Below are positions 1 through 8,289 of a DNA stretch of 43,628 nt, piece after piece. Every line of letters starts with the position of its first letter. Position 1 is the first letter of the stretch. Under the pieces are notes generated by a model, which worked only from the letters and a program-made list of their open reading frames with translations, did not search any database and was not told where the DNA came from. The stretch comes from a virus, in IMG/VR virus record IMGVR_UViG_3300029286_000088, positions 1-43,628 of that record. One strand, written 5' to 3'. The position numbers were made by a program, and so were the translations under genes.

Positions 1-340
1 CAGCGTCCAGCGCTTCGGTGTAGTCGATCATTCGCTGCGTCAGACCGGGGTCTCTGGGACTCCAGACGCCATTCTTGACATCATCTTTCGAGATGATGGT
101 AAACGGCGTGGGGTGCGCACCCTTGCTGTTGCGCCAGAAGATGGGATGCGCGACATCGACAAGGTGGTGGGAATCGAGCGAAACGTGAATCTTGGTAATC
201 CTCGCGGCATTGCGCTCGATCATTTCAGCCGCGCGATCCATATCCTTTTCGGCACCTGTGACGTACAGCGCGCCTTTGGGATTGCAGAAATCTTCCTGCG
301 GATCGATGCAGAACAAATGGACATTTTTTCTCGTATTCAT
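1..340 (-). CDS. pncA: nicotinamidase-like cysteine hydrolase (3'-truncated by window edge)
   Basis: Translated from the ATG at 340, preceded by a GGAG ribosome site. The protein begins MNTRKNVHLFCIDPQEDF and continues with a GALYV segment. DPQ(E/N)DF followed by G-L-V is the catalytic-Asp signature of the nicotinamidase/isochorismatase fold. A DSHH motif near residue 57 fits the metal-binding D-x-H of nicotinamidases, which hydrolyse nicotinamide to nicotinate. Only about 113 residues are present, and the active-site Cys region lies beyond the window. In this phage it would recycle the nicotinamide released by NAD+-consuming enzymes such as the PARP-like protein at 7435-8289. The gene is richer in G+C than the endonuclease gene beside it. 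Isochorismatase or another cysteine hydrolase remains possible. Confidence 0.8.
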   Translation of the reverse strand, partial: MNTRKNVHLFCIDPQEDFCNPKGALYVTGAEKDMDRAAEMIERNAARITKIHVSLDSHHLVDVAHPIFWRNSKGAHPTPFTIISKDDVKNGVWSPRDPGLTQRMIDYTEALDA

Positions 341-409
341 TAAATTTTCTCCAAGGAAAAGGGTTAACGTTAGTGGAAGTATTCACCATATAGTCTACAG
401 GAGGATTTT

Positions 410-1216
410 ATGGGAATATACTTACACTGGACAGAAAAAGAGTTAAAATACTTATCACTTAATTACTACGGAACGCCGGGGGAAACACTTCGCAGCAATC
501 TGCGTAATCGTGATTTAGGAGCTATCAACAGAAAAGCTTCTGTTTTGGGTCTTCATAAAGCATCAACTCGTCTTTCCAAAGCGTCTAATCTGCTATCTCA
601 AACTCCAGAAGCCTACTATTGGCTTGGATTTCTATTAGCAGATGGAGGCTTTACAGAGCGCCGTATCGGACTAAAGATTGCAGATAAAGATGCTGATCAT
701 CTGCAATGTTTTCACAATTTTATCGAATCCAAAAACAAAATACGCAGAAAAGATAATACTTGTCAAGTTCGCGTGACTGATATAGCAACAGTGACAGAAT
801 TACGCAAGCGCTTTGACATTACTAACTGCAAGACTTATCATCCTTGTAAAATAGATCAAATAGGCAATGACGATCTATTATTCGCTCTTATTATAGGTTT
901 TATTGACGGTGATGGCTGTGTGACAAAAAACAAAAGTCGTAAAAGCTCTTTCATACTTTCTGTTGTAGGTCATCATTCTTGGCTATCTAATTTCATGTTT
1001 ATGGAAGATAACCTTCGCCGCATTGTTGGTTCAGAGCCTCAACGCTCTGCCAAAATTAGGGATCATTACGTTATGCTCCCTAAACAAACAGAAAAACGCA
1101 AATTTCGTCTTGCAGACTTCTATATTTGTGATCGAGAAACACTACTCGCTATAAGGAAAAAGGCAGATGATCTTCACTTACCTTTTATGGCTCGTAAGTT
1201 AGGCAAGATAGAATAA
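410..1216 (+). CDS. LAGLIDADG homing endonuclease (free-standing)
   Basis: The 268-residue protein has two LAGLIDADG helices, WLGFLLADGGF near residue 72 and IIGFIDGDGCV near residue 163. It should therefore fold as a monomeric two-repeat endonuclease, with the acidic residues (D in LADG and DGDG) binding metal. The first 50 residues (HWTEKELKYL...) look like a helix-turn-helix DNA-binding segment, a common addition in such enzymes. The start at 410 has a strong AGGAGG site six bases upstream. The gene lies on the plus strand against the prevailing direction and diverges from the nicotinamidase gene, as expected for an inserted mobile gene. The target site cannot be deduced here. Confidence 0.9.
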   Translation: MGIYLHWTEKELKYLSLNYYGTPGETLRSNLRNRDLGAINRKASVLGLHKASTRLSKASNLLSQTPEAYYWLGFLLADGGFTERRIGLKIADKDADHLQCFHNFIESKNKIRRKDNTCQVRVTDIATVTELRKRFDITNCKTYHPCKIDQIGNDDLLFALIIGFIDGDGCVTKNKSRKSSFILSVVGHHSWLSNFMFMEDNLRRIVGSEPQRSAKIRDHYVMLPKQTEKRKFRLADFYICDRETLLAIRKKADDLHLPFMARKLGKIE

Positions 1217-1404
1217 GCACAATCTTGCTGCCTTTCTGACCAGATAGGATTATAAACGCAATTTCCTTCACTTTTTCGATTAAGAAAATAATTTGCGGAA
1301 AAAATAAAAACCACTATTAGGCGAAAAGGTTTTACTAAAGCGATCTGGCGTATAAACCTTTCCATGACTTTCTGCTGTCTTTGTATGGAGTCATAAAGTT
1401 ATCC

Positions 1405-1905
1405 TTACTCCTTCTCCTTATCTGTAGAAATATTAGTCCCAGCAGAAAAGATATTTTTGGGAATAGGCATATGTATTCTGGGGAAAGTATGTATTTTCAT
1501 AGGAATATTTTTTATGAAATTGCTATAAGAATCTTTCATTTCCTTAAGCTTGGCATCACGAATATCACTACTTGAAGTTATTTTTACATTTTCTTTGGAA
1601 TAAAAAATTAAAGACGAAAATTGATTATTACCTCTTTTGGAAAGATCATAATAGTACCCAAAAAACGTGTATATATCTCCGTTTTCATCTGTCAAAGAAA
1701 ACTCTCCATCACAACAGCATATAAAATCACCTTTGTCGCTTATTAAAGCCACTGACCCGTTCTTAAACTCTGTTACAATAATTTCATTCTGCCGAAATCC
1801 AAAGTTTCCCCTTTTCTCTCTAACAAAATCGCCCACCCAATATAACAAGTGCAATGTCTCCCCTTTGCTATTTACTATTTTGCCTCTTTCCCCTTTCTTT
1901 TCCAT
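1405..1905 (-). CDS. hypothetical protein
   Basis: A 166-residue protein of unknown function. I chose the ATG at 1905 (MEKKGERGK) because an AAGGAG site lies nine bases upstream. A longer reading to 1983 has no ribosome site. The sequence is rich in beta-type residues with alternating G, F and Y (DENGDIYTFFGYYYD) and has CCC near residue 63. No known family is recognised. It is separated by about 190 bases from the convergent endonuclease gene, and that gap (1217-1404) holds no convincing gene or terminator. Confidence 0.6.
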   Translation of the reverse strand: MEKKGERGKIVNSKGETLHLLYWVGDFVREKRGNFGFRQNEIIVTEFKNGSVALISDKGDFICCCDGEFSLTDENGDIYTFFGYYYDLSKRGNNQFSSLIFYSKENVKITSSSDIRDAKLKEMKDSYSNFIKNIPMKIHTFPRIHMPIPKNIFSAGTNISTDKEKE

Positions 1906-2009
1906 AATATTATACTCCTTAATCAAATAGGCATAATTGCCTCTATTATTGTTGTACGATTGATGCATTAAACAAAAATGCAAAAATAGTACTGTTATAA
2001 GGTATTACG

Positions 2010-2390
2010 CTATCTATGAGAATCTTTTATGAAAAAATCTTTCCACCACTTATCGCTTGCCATTATCAGCATATCTTTTGCGCTTATATCGTCAGGTTTA
2101 ACGATTTTATGAGTGTTACAGCATACACAAAAAGTTATAGTATCATGATAAGTGCCAAAACCTTTGTCGTTTACCGAAGAAGTGCATACAGCTTGCCGCC
2201 ATATACAAACTTTCATTTTCTTGCCATCAACAATTAAAGTTTTTCTACCTGCATAATATAGCAAATCATCAGGAGAATGTGGAGGAGCATCACATCTATG
2301 CTTAATATATTTTACATAAAACTGCATGAAATGTACTAAAAGAGATAGCGAAGATATTATTATAGCTATTATTGACAACGTAGAATCCAT
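2010..2390 (-). CDS. hypothetical membrane-anchored protein
   Basis: A 126-residue protein whose first 25 residues form one hydrophobic helix (STLSIIAIIISSLSLLVHF), so it probably sits in the membrane by its N-terminus. The soluble part contains several cysteines, including CVCC near residue 89, that could bind metal. The ATG at 2390 has a GAAGGAG site at good spacing. Function unknown. Confidence 0.6.
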   Translation of the reverse strand: MDSTLSIIAIIISSLSLLVHFMQFYVKYIKHRCDAPPHSPDDLLYYAGRKTLIVDGKKMKVCIWRQAVCTSSVNDKGFGTYHDTITFCVCCNTHKIVKPDDISAKDMLIMASDKWWKDFFIKDSHR

Positions 2391-2408
2391 ACAATCTCCT
2401 TCACTTTA

Positions 2409-2693
2409 CTATTTTTTGGAAAATGTTTTCTTGAACAAATCCGTAATCTCTTCACGTTTTTCGCCTTCTATAACCACTTCTATGTATATCTCACAAAAAT
2501 CGTCATCACTATCCAAGAAAAGGCAACTGGAGTTTAAAATCACTAATTCAAACTTCTTTTCTACAATGTCTAAAACTTCTTCATAATCCCATCCACCGAT
2601 CTCAAAGCCAATCGCGTAATGAGTTTCATTTCCCCATTCTTCTTGCTGATTATAAAAACGATATGACTTCAATCTAGTATAAGTGTCTTGCAT
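2409..2693 (-). CDS. hypothetical small acidic protein
   Basis: A 94-residue protein starting at ATG 2693, which overlaps the upstream gene's stop as TGATG, so translation is coupled. It contains an acidic stretch (LDSDDDFCEIYIEV) followed by a mixed alpha/beta tail. No family recognised. Confidence 0.6.
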   Translation of the reverse strand: MQDTYTRLKSYRFYNQQEEWGNETHYAIGFEIGGWDYEEVLDIVEKKFELVILNSSCLFLDSDDDFCEIYIEVVIEGEKREEITDLFKKTFSKK

Positions 2694-3313
2694 CAATCTT
2701 CCTTAATCTCTTTGAATGAAGTGCCTTTACAATAAGGACACTCATCATAAATGTCTTTGATTGCTGCATAACATGATAAACAAATCTTATTCTTTTTCTT
2801 TTCTTTAACTTTAACCTCAACGTGTTTTCTTTTATACTTACTGAGATCAGTTAATAGATTTGCTCCCATTTTCACTGCATTCTTTACGTTTGCATCAAGC
2901 ATTTTCTCTTCGCATAGAGAAAGTAGATCATTCCATCTATCTATAAGGGCATTTAAAGCGTCTACAGGGGCTATTACAGCCATTTTGTGGCTTACAGCGT
3001 AAGAATATGCCCCTCCATCCCTTCTTTCTATCTTGAGCCTTTCAATTCTTTTGTATTTTACTTTAATGTTTAGCTTAGATAGATGATAAGAAATAGGATC
3101 GGCACTATTCTCCCAGTCTTTTGACCTGTCATTAAACGTATCAAAAGAGAAGATAAGGTTTTCCATCTCCCAATCCCAGAAATCTAATTGAGCGAGGAAT
3201 ACTAACCTATTCTCATTGGCATTAGCATTTGCTTTTTTATCCGCGAAAAAGAAATCAATAGCATCTTTCAGAGATTGAGTTTTCTGCAATAGATATACTG
3301 ATGGACGTTCCAT
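2693..3313 (-). CDS. hypothetical protein with C-terminal zinc ribbon
   Basis: A 206-residue protein ending in CLSCYAAIKDIYDECPYC, a C-x2-C...C-x2-C zinc ribbon. The segment before it is lysine-rich (HVEVKVKEKKKNK). The N-terminal 150 residues are helical and not recognised. The ribbon suggests nucleic-acid or protein binding, but no function can be assigned. It sits directly downstream of the phosphoesterase gene, two bases apart. Confidence 0.65.
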   Translation of the reverse strand: MERPSVYLLQKTQSLKDAIDFFFADKKANANANENRLVFLAQLDFWDWEMENLIFSFDTFNDRSKDWENSADPISYHLSKLNIKVKYKRIERLKIERRDGGAYSYAVSHKMAVIAPVDALNALIDRWNDLLSLCEEKMLDANVKNAVKMGANLLTDLSKYKRKHVEVKVKEKKKNKICLSCYAAIKDIYDECPYCKGTSFKEIKED

Positions 3314-3314
3314 A

Positions 3315-3923
3315 CTACTTGCCCCTGAAATAAGTTCCTTTCATCCCCCTCTTGCCAACGAATTGCTGATTGATCTCGTTGTAAGCGACCCATATATCAT
3401 TATCGTAGAACTCGCATATCGCCTTGAAGTGAGCAGGAATAGTCTCCATATTGACAGGGAAGAAGTGGTTTGCGTCTACTCCAACATTAAACATATTCAA
3501 CTGGTATTTCCAAGCAGCGTGAATATGACCTACCAGATTGAACCTATCTTTTCTTCCCTCTGTAGGATAATGAGTAATGTATACAGGAAGACCCTCAAAA
3601 AGATCTGGCATATCGAGTCCTTTTCCATCCTCGTATACAACATCAAAATACTTATATAGATCTGTATTCGGGATCTTAGCGTCATGATTGCCTTTGATAA
3701 GTATTTTGTATTTTGCTTCTATTTTAGAAACAAGAGCAATAAGCTCTGGCTTATCTTTATTGCAAACATCGCCATTAAAGATAAGAGTATCTTCATTGCT
3801 TACTCTAAGCTTTATGTTCCACATAAGAGCGTCTTGCATTTCTTCTGCATTACGGAATGGGCGACCAAGGATACCTATTCTCTCATCCCCGAAATGCAAA
3901 TCTGCAACAATGAAAGTAGCCAT
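3315..3923 (-). CDS. calcineurin-like metallophosphoesterase
   Basis: The 202-residue protein carries the full set of phosphoesterase motifs: D-x-H (ADLHFGD, residues 7-13), GD (FNGDVC, near 50), GNHD (near 79), a histidine in THYP (near 117) and GHIH (near 132). These bind the two metal ions of the calcineurin-like fold. The short single-domain form resembles the MJ0936/YfcE group of small phosphodiesterases. The substrate cannot be told from sequence. Phage homologues are often found with nucleotide or RNA-end processing genes, which fits the neighbourhood. Confidence 0.88.
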   Translation of the reverse strand: MATFIVADLHFGDERIGILGRPFRNAEEMQDALMWNIKLRVSNEDTLIFNGDVCNKDKPELIALVSKIEAKYKILIKGNHDAKIPNTDLYKYFDVVYEDGKGLDMPDLFEGLPVYITHYPTEGRKDRFNLVGHIHAAWKYQLNMFNVGVDANHFFPVNMETIPAHFKAICEFYDNDIWVAYNEINQQFVGKRGMKGTYFRGK

Positions 3924-3924
3924 T

Positions 3925-4413
3925 TTATTTACCCTCGTCTACCCAGTATTGAATTGAAACAACATCCTTCAGCATCTCTCTTAGATCGTTATATGGTTCT
4001 TTCTTACGCTCTTTACCATACAGCCAATCCAAGTACCTATTTCCAGGCGCGTCATCCGGACGCCCATAAAGAGATCTATCTGATGAAAAAAACCTTCCCG
4101 CTTCTACGTTGGTCGTAAAGGCTGGCATTGTCTCCAAATCGCGAGGAACCCAGAATACGATTAGGTTGGCTGCTGTCAATCCATAATCTTCCCATCCTAC
4201 TTGACATATGTAATCAATCTTATTATTTCTATCCGCTCGTTCAGGTACTAAAATAGCACCTTCGTATCCAAGCTCTGTAAGAATCTGAATTGCTTCTGGT
4301 CTCCAAGACTTAACATCTTTTCTTCTTGGAGTAGGACCGGCTAGAAAAATGCTGAACTCGTCTTTTCCAAATGTGATACGTTCATCCGAATGAATTACTC
4401 TTACTCCTGCCAT
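3925..4413 (-). CDS. nucleoside 2-deoxyribosyltransferase-like protein
   Basis: The N-terminal FSIFLAGPTPR segment followed by SWRPEAIQIL and ILVPE is typical of the nucleoside 2-deoxyribosyltransferase-like family, a Rossmann-type fold that cleaves or exchanges N-glycosidic bonds. FTTNVEAGRFFSSDRSLYG later in the chain contains the conserved Glu and the nucleotide-side motif. The start at 4413 is preferred because GGAGG lies six bases upstream. Reading from 4434 would overlap the neighbour without a ribosome site. It may act in nucleoside salvage or on modified nucleosides. True substrates of this subfamily are largely unknown. Confidence 0.75.
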   Translation of the reverse strand: MAGVRVIHSDERITFGKDEFSIFLAGPTPRRKDVKSWRPEAIQILTELGYEGAILVPERADRNNKIDYICQVGWEDYGLTAANLIVFWVPRDLETMPAFTTNVEAGRFFSSDRSLYGRPDDAPGNRYLDWLYGKERKKEPYNDLREMLKDVVSIQYWVDEGK

Positions 4414-4616
4414 ATATCCTCCAAAGACGAACAAGCTGCAAGTCTGCCATCTCCAGTAAAAAGGTACTTGTTATGATGCAAAAGGACAGGTCCAATTCTA
4501 CTATCGCTCCATTTAGTAATACACAGCGACTTGAAATCCCCTACATCTTTCCTCTCCTCGAAAACAACCCCCATAATAGAGAAGATACTTTTCATCTTGT
4601 CAAAATCAGTTTCCAT
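4401..4616 (-). CDS. hypothetical protein
   Basis: A 71-residue protein whose start overlaps the upstream stop as TAATG (4614-4618) and whose end overlaps the next gene by 13 bases. It contains no recognisable motif. The tight coupling to both neighbours supports it being a real gene. Confidence 0.55.
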   Translation of the reverse strand: METDFDKMKSIFSIMGVVFEERKDVGDFKSLCITKWSDSRIGPVLLHHNKYLFTGDGRLAACSSLEDIWQE

Positions 4617-5104
4617 TATCGAATCTCACTAACTGGCTTAAAAGCCGGTATCAAAAGCATATCCACAAACTCCATCATTGTCTTATAGATAGAATCATCT
4701 TTCGTAAAGACAAAACGCTTCATAGCTTCTCCGTTAAGCCATTCCCTCAAATCAGTTCCCATCTCGCTTGACCGGGCTTTCCAGTCACAGATCATTTCAG
4801 CCACATATACTTTTGGCATTCCGTGAATTCCCTTATCCCAGAACTCAGGATGATGGTCATTCGTAGAATTGTGCTGTTTGATCGCCGCAACGAGAAGGAG
4901 CTTATCTGAGTTATCGCCAGTCAGGTTATCGAATTCAATTCCAGACATCTTTGATTGGTCATGGATAAGACCATTAGCGATCAGTTGTCTTGCGAGTTTG
5001 AATTCCCCATTGGCGATCATCTTTTCCGCCAGCAAAACACAATTCTCTTGTACATTGTGGATGTGGCGCATCAAATGTCTAATTCTTTCAATGTCGGTAC
5101 TCAC
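4616..5104 (-). CDS. DUF5662 family (HD-like) protein
   Basis: The 162-residue protein starts at a GTG (5104) preceded by GGAG. It has an HDQSK motif near residue 49 and a second motif, HNSTNDHHPEFW, near residue 78, then a D-W pair (MICDWKARS). This arrangement of histidines and aspartates matches the DUF5662 family, a small HD-like helical fold often seen in phages, which suggests a metal-dependent phosphohydrolase. The exact reaction is unknown. Confidence 0.75.
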   Translation of the reverse strand: MSTDIERIRHLMRHIHNVQENCVLLAEKMIANGEFKLARQLIANGLIHDQSKMSGIEFDNLTGDNSDKLLLVAAIKQHNSTNDHHPEFWDKGIHGMPKVYVAEMICDWKARSSEMGTDLREWLNGEAMKRFVFTKDDSIYKTMMEFVDMLLIPAFKPVSEIR

Positions 5105-5116
5105 GCTATTGTCTCC

Positions 5117-5671
5117 TCAAGCCCAGAAGATGATCGAACCAACTCCGACGATAATGAAGAGCATGGCAATGAACCATGCCATCCACTCATTGCGGTAGCC
5201 ACTTCCATACTTATCTTTGGCAAGACCATACTTAACCGAAATCTTTTTCTTTGTCGCAGGATCATAAGTGATCTCATCAATTAAACAAATCCTACGCAAC
5301 AGATAGAACCAGATTGGCAAGAAAACAGCGATGAATCCGACACCGCCAATATAGTGCATAATGTCTCGTCCCATCATTTTATACATAATGAGAAAAGTAG
5401 TCATCTGCCCAACAGGCGTACCAGCAAAATCATTGACTGCAACTCCAAGCTCTTTCGCAGAAGAGCCAAGCGCCTTGCCAATCATTGTGCCGAGTTCGAC
5501 GTATTCCTTTGCCCTTTCGATATAACCACCATCGTTCTTCATCTTCTCCGCTTCAAGCTGAAGCTGAGCGATTTGCGCAGGTGTAAGGTTCTTCGTGTCG
5601 ATTGCGACTTGCGCAGAGACGATAGAAGAAAGACTGAGGACACAAATCAGAATGAGACTCAAGTACCGCAT
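5117..5671 (-). CDS. hypothetical exported/membrane protein
   Basis: The 184-residue protein starts with a signal-peptide-like segment (MRYLSLILICVLSLSS...SAQ) with a likely cleavage site after SAQ near residue 21. Two further hydrophobic helices follow, around residues 105-125 (IGGVGFIAVFLPIWFYLL) and 165-183 (AMLFIIVGVGSIIFW). It is probably an inner-membrane protein. The ATG at 5671 has an AGGAG site. No family recognised. A role in lysis or superinfection exclusion is possible but unsupported. Confidence 0.7.
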   Translation of the reverse strand: MRYLSLILICVLSLSSIVSAQVAIDTKNLTPAQIAQLQLEAEKMKNDGGYIERAKEYVELGTMIGKALGSSAKELGVAVNDFAGTPVGQMTTFLIMYKMMGRDIMHYIGGVGFIAVFLPIWFYLLRRICLIDEITYDPATKKKISVKYGLAKDKYGSGYRNEWMAWFIAMLFIIVGVGSIIFWA

Positions 5672-5964
5672 GGGAACTCCTGTATCAAATGTTCGAGGAT
5701 TTCGGCAATGTCCTTCATGTCACTTGAGGGCATTCCCCAAGGACCAGGTTCTTGTGTAAATAGAAAACGATTTGGAAAGCCTTCGCATCCAGAGGAGAAA
5801 AAGATTCTACCGTAATAATGATTTCTTTCATACACTCCCCAACGGCGAGTTCCGTCATCGCCATTTGGCATAGATATAATGTCAAAGACCTTTTTCTCCT
5901 CAATTACTCTTGGAGGGCGAGGGAAAGTAAAAGCAAGCCTGTCATGTTTCTTATCGACTTCCAT
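5659..5964 (-). CDS. hypothetical protein
   Basis: A 101-residue protein. The ATG at 5964 follows AGGAAAGGA, while an upstream TTG at 5985 lacks a site. The sequence is rich in aromatic residues and glycine (RRWGVYERNHYYGRIFF). Its end overlaps the next gene's start by 13 bases. No family recognised. Confidence 0.55.
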   Translation of the reverse strand: MEVDKKHDRLAFTFPRPPRVIEEKKVFDIISMPNGDDGTRRWGVYERNHYYGRIFFSSGCEGFPNRFLFTQEPGPWGMPSSDMKDIAEILEHLIQEFPCGT

Positions 5965-5994
5965 TGTGAATCCTTTCCTAATCAAAGATATATT

Positions 5995-6273
5995 CTAATG
6001 GACTTCGTATCCACATTTTGCTATATCGTTCTTTATTTGCTTCACTACTTCTTCTTTCGCAGAAGCATAGGATATAATGTGGTATTTTCTGCCGCTCATA
6101 GTGACAAGCATTCCTGTCTGCTCGTCAAAAGACTTTGGTGTAGAAACGAAGACATAAGATCCATTGGGGAAGTTAGGATGCCCGACTACGCAACCATATA
6201 GCGCCCAAGTATCGCCACCTATGCTCATATTCATCAGATACTGAGCGTCACTTAACTCTACGATTTCATCCAT
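5995..6273 (-). CDS. hypothetical protein
   Basis: A 92-residue protein preceded by AAGGAGAG. It is predicted mainly beta, with a central VVGHPNFPNGSYVFVSTPK segment. No known family. It lies immediately downstream of the polynucleotide kinase gene with a 12-base gap. Confidence 0.55.
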   Translation of the reverse strand: MDEIVELSDAQYLMNMSIGGDTWALYGCVVGHPNFPNGSYVFVSTPKSFDEQTGMLVTMSGRKYHIISYASAKEEVVKQIKNDIAKCGYEVH

Positions 6274-6285
6274 TTTGTTCTCTCC

Positions 6286-7230
6286 TTATCCGCCGAAAAA
6301 TTCTGCTTGATCGTGATAAGTCATGCCAAGTCTTTCTGCAAATGTCTTATCTGTAGTTTGATCCCCGATGAACAGACATTGACGAGGATCGAGATTGTAC
6401 TTCTCAATCATGTAAACACCCATTCCGCTTTGGGGTTTACGGCAATAACAAGACGGAGGAACAGAATGAGGACAGGAAACAAACGGAATGTCAATGCCCA
6501 ACAAATCATTCGTCTTCTGGAAGCAATCAGTTGCATCTTGAGAAGTCAGATGTTTCTTGGCGATACCAGATTGATTCGACGCACCAAGGATGATATAGCC
6601 TTTCTTCTTCATCTCTTGAAGCTTCTCTTTCCTGCCTCGCATCAATTTCACTTCTGATGGCTTGACAGGATACTTATACTCTCCACCATTGACTTCTCTC
6701 AGCGTTCCATCGTAATCGACAATCACTGCTTTGACCGTCTTTGCAGGATCGTAAATACGAGTAAACGCCTGAGAAGTAATAGAAGCGAATCCTTCATCAG
6801 TCTTGGGAGGCTCAAACTCCTTCTTATACTTGAAGAAAACACAGATGGGGAACATATTCGGATCCTTCACGCCTTTCAGCGATTCAGGATCAAAGAAGAT
6901 CTTCCCATGACGCTTCCACATCCGATGAAGGGCATTGATGATCGAATCCTCAATGCTAGTCTTCATCCAAGAGCAAGTGATACGGACTCCTTGCTTCTTA
7001 CAGACATCAAGGAAAGGTTTGCGGCTTTCTGCTGTCGCAAAGAGGTTGTCGAGAACGACATTTTTCCCGGCGGAGATAAAAGAATCTAGCTGAGGAGCCA
7101 AAGCAGCAACGCTCCCGCCAGCCTTGTCTCTATTCAAATGCTCATATCCCCTCTGGATAAATCCCTCAGAAAGAGAGCTTTTGCCAGACGCAGGTGCGCC
7201 AAGAACCATTACGACATCAGATTTAGCCAT
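6286..7230 (-). CDS. pnkp: polynucleotide 5'-kinase / 3'-phosphatase
   Basis: A 314-residue two-domain protein. The N-terminal P-loop kinase domain has GAPASGKSS at residues 11-19 and NRDKAG after it, as in T4 Pnk-type kinases. The C-terminal half is an HAD phosphatase with VDYDGTLRE (nucleophile Asp), GASNQSG, CYCRKP and FIGDQTTDK. The kinase-then-HAD order is that of T4 polynucleotide kinase, which heals cut RNA by removing 3' (cyclic) phosphate and phosphorylating 5'-OH ends for an RNA ligase. Start ATG 7230 has AAAGGAG eight bases upstream. RNA-ligase-family genes at 9069 and 34376 could provide the sealing step. Confidence 0.9.
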   Translation of the reverse strand: MAKSDVVMVLGAPASGKSSLSEGFIQRGYEHLNRDKAGGSVAALAPQLDSFISAGKNVVLDNLFATAESRKPFLDVCKKQGVRITCSWMKTSIEDSIINALHRMWKRHGKIFFDPESLKGVKDPNMFPICVFFKYKKEFEPPKTDEGFASITSQAFTRIYDPAKTVKAVIVDYDGTLREVNGGEYKYPVKPSEVKLMRGRKEKLQEMKKKGYIILGASNQSGIAKKHLTSQDATDCFQKTNDLLGIDIPFVSCPHSVPPSCYCRKPQSGMGVYMIEKYNLDPRQCLFIGDQTTDKTFAERLGMTYHDQAEFFGG

Positions 7231-7242
7231 TGCCAATCTCCT

Positions 7243-7416
7243 TTATCTCTTAAATCCAGAGTCCTTGCGCCATTGATCTTCGGCTTCGGAGAGTTCTGCC
7301 TCTCGCTTGACTGTCTCGATATGGTTTCTCTCCGCTCTCTTCCTGAGAGTAGTTGCCCTTGTCCCGATCTCTTCGGGATGCTTACGATAAAACGCACGAA
7401 TCTTTTTCATACTCAT
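7243..7416 (-). CDS. small basic helical protein
   Basis: A 57-residue protein with a strong AGGAGG site before ATG 7416. It begins MSMKKIRAFYRKHPEEIG and is made almost entirely of charged helix (RKRAERNHIETVKREAELSE). It ends 12 bases before the kinase start, so it fills the gap between the PARP-like and PNKP genes exactly. Its function is unknown. It could bind nucleic acid or a neighbouring enzyme. Confidence 0.6.
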   Translation of the reverse strand: MSMKKIRAFYRKHPEEIGTRATTLRKRAERNHIETVKREAELSEAEDQWRKDSGFKR

Positions 7417-7434
7417 TTTTACTTCCTCCTAAAA

Positions 7435-8289
7435 TCACTTTGCAAAACACACCACCTTGTATATCTCAATCTGTTTTCCAGCGCGGACAATCCATTCCTC
7501 GTGAGCAAGCTTACCGCCCCAAGCGCCTTTGATGTCTCTTGCGGCATGTAAGCTATCGTAATGCTCATTCTTCATATCCTCCATATGCTCCTGCTCTTTA
7601 AGGTCTTTGCATTTCCCCAAAAGAACTTGGCATTGAAGAATAACCAAATCCGTATATCCAGAAGCCTTGTGTATGTCTCCCAGATAGATACCAGTCCCCA
7701 AGAAACCTTTTCCTTTCCCAGGTTTCAAACCCCGTTTCATAATGCTTGGAATGTAATTGACCCAAGTCCCATGATATAATGTCATCGTTGTTGAAGGTTT
7801 GCCAGCCGCTTCGAATTCTTCTTTTACCCGCGCAAAAGCGTTTCCATAGGACGGATAATCGACAACCCAAAGCTGATTTTGCTTATAGGGTTTCACTTCA
7901 CGGAAATACTTTGCTTTCTGTGCGTTTGTCGGTTCAAGGACATCTGCGATTTTTCGCAATGTCTCCGTAAAACGCTCCAGAGGTTCATCTTTCTTTTTAT
8001 CTACTCCGCGGTATTCGGTTGACTTGAGCCTGTATCCTCGCTCATACAAATCGAGAACCTTTTTGCAGCTATCAGATTTGCAAGGGTTGACTTCAACATT
8101 TTTGCCGCCCGGGCTCACCATCGTTATCGAATAACCGCCAACTCCAGATATGAGAACAAGCCTGCCATCGTCGCGCCACTTCTTCGCGGTTTCAAAGTTA
8201 GACGTTTCGTCTGACCCAAGCTTATCACGAACGGAGAACATAACTCCGCTGGCGATATAACCATGAATGGATCGTAAAAATTGAGACAT
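7435..8289 (-). CDS. PARP-type ADP-ribosyltransferase
   Basis: The 284-residue protein carries the three parts of a PARP catalytic domain in its C-terminal half. LYHGTWVNYIPSIMKRGL supplies His173, GTGIYLGDIHKASGYT supplies Tyr202 and the following LQCQVLLG, and HEEWIVRAGKQIEIYKVV supplies Glu265. This is the H-Y-E triad of PARPs, with the same spacing and flanking residues (GIY-x-x-D...K-x-x-Y, V-x-LG, E-[YW]-IV). The enzyme should transfer ADP-ribose from NAD+ to a target and release nicotinamide. The first 165 residues are not recognised and may choose the target. Its gene follows directly after a 67-codon gene and the NADAR-like gene. The 2'-phosphotransferase KptA was considered, but the GIYL...K...Y and EEWIV motifs fit PARP better. 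Confidence 0.82.
   Translation of the reverse strand: MSQFLRSIHGYIASGVMFSVRDKLGSDETSNFETAKKWRDDGRLVLISGVGGYSITMVSPGGKNVEVNPCKSDSCKKVLDLYERGYRLKSTEYRGVDKKKDEPLERFTETLRKIADVLEPTNAQKAKYFREVKPYKQNQLWVVDYPSYGNAFARVKEEFEAAGKPSTTMTLYHGTWVNYIPSIMKRGLKPGKGKGFLGTGIYLGDIHKASGYTDLVILQCQVLLGKCKDLKEQEHMEDMKNEHYDSLHAARDIKGAWGGKLAHEEWIVRAGKQIEIYKVVCFAK

Noticed and set aside
1174-1365. 63-codon minus-strand frame between the first endonuclease and the 1405 gene
   Set aside because: It overlaps the 3' end of the homing endonuclease gene, lacks a ribosome site and shows no recognisable sequence.
7435-8289. Reading the ART as RNA 2'-phosphotransferase (KptA/Tpt1)
   Set aside because: KptA shares the HGT start, but the GIYL-x-D...K-x-x-Y block and the EEWIV glutamate are PARP features. 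KptA's H-R-R pattern is not visible.
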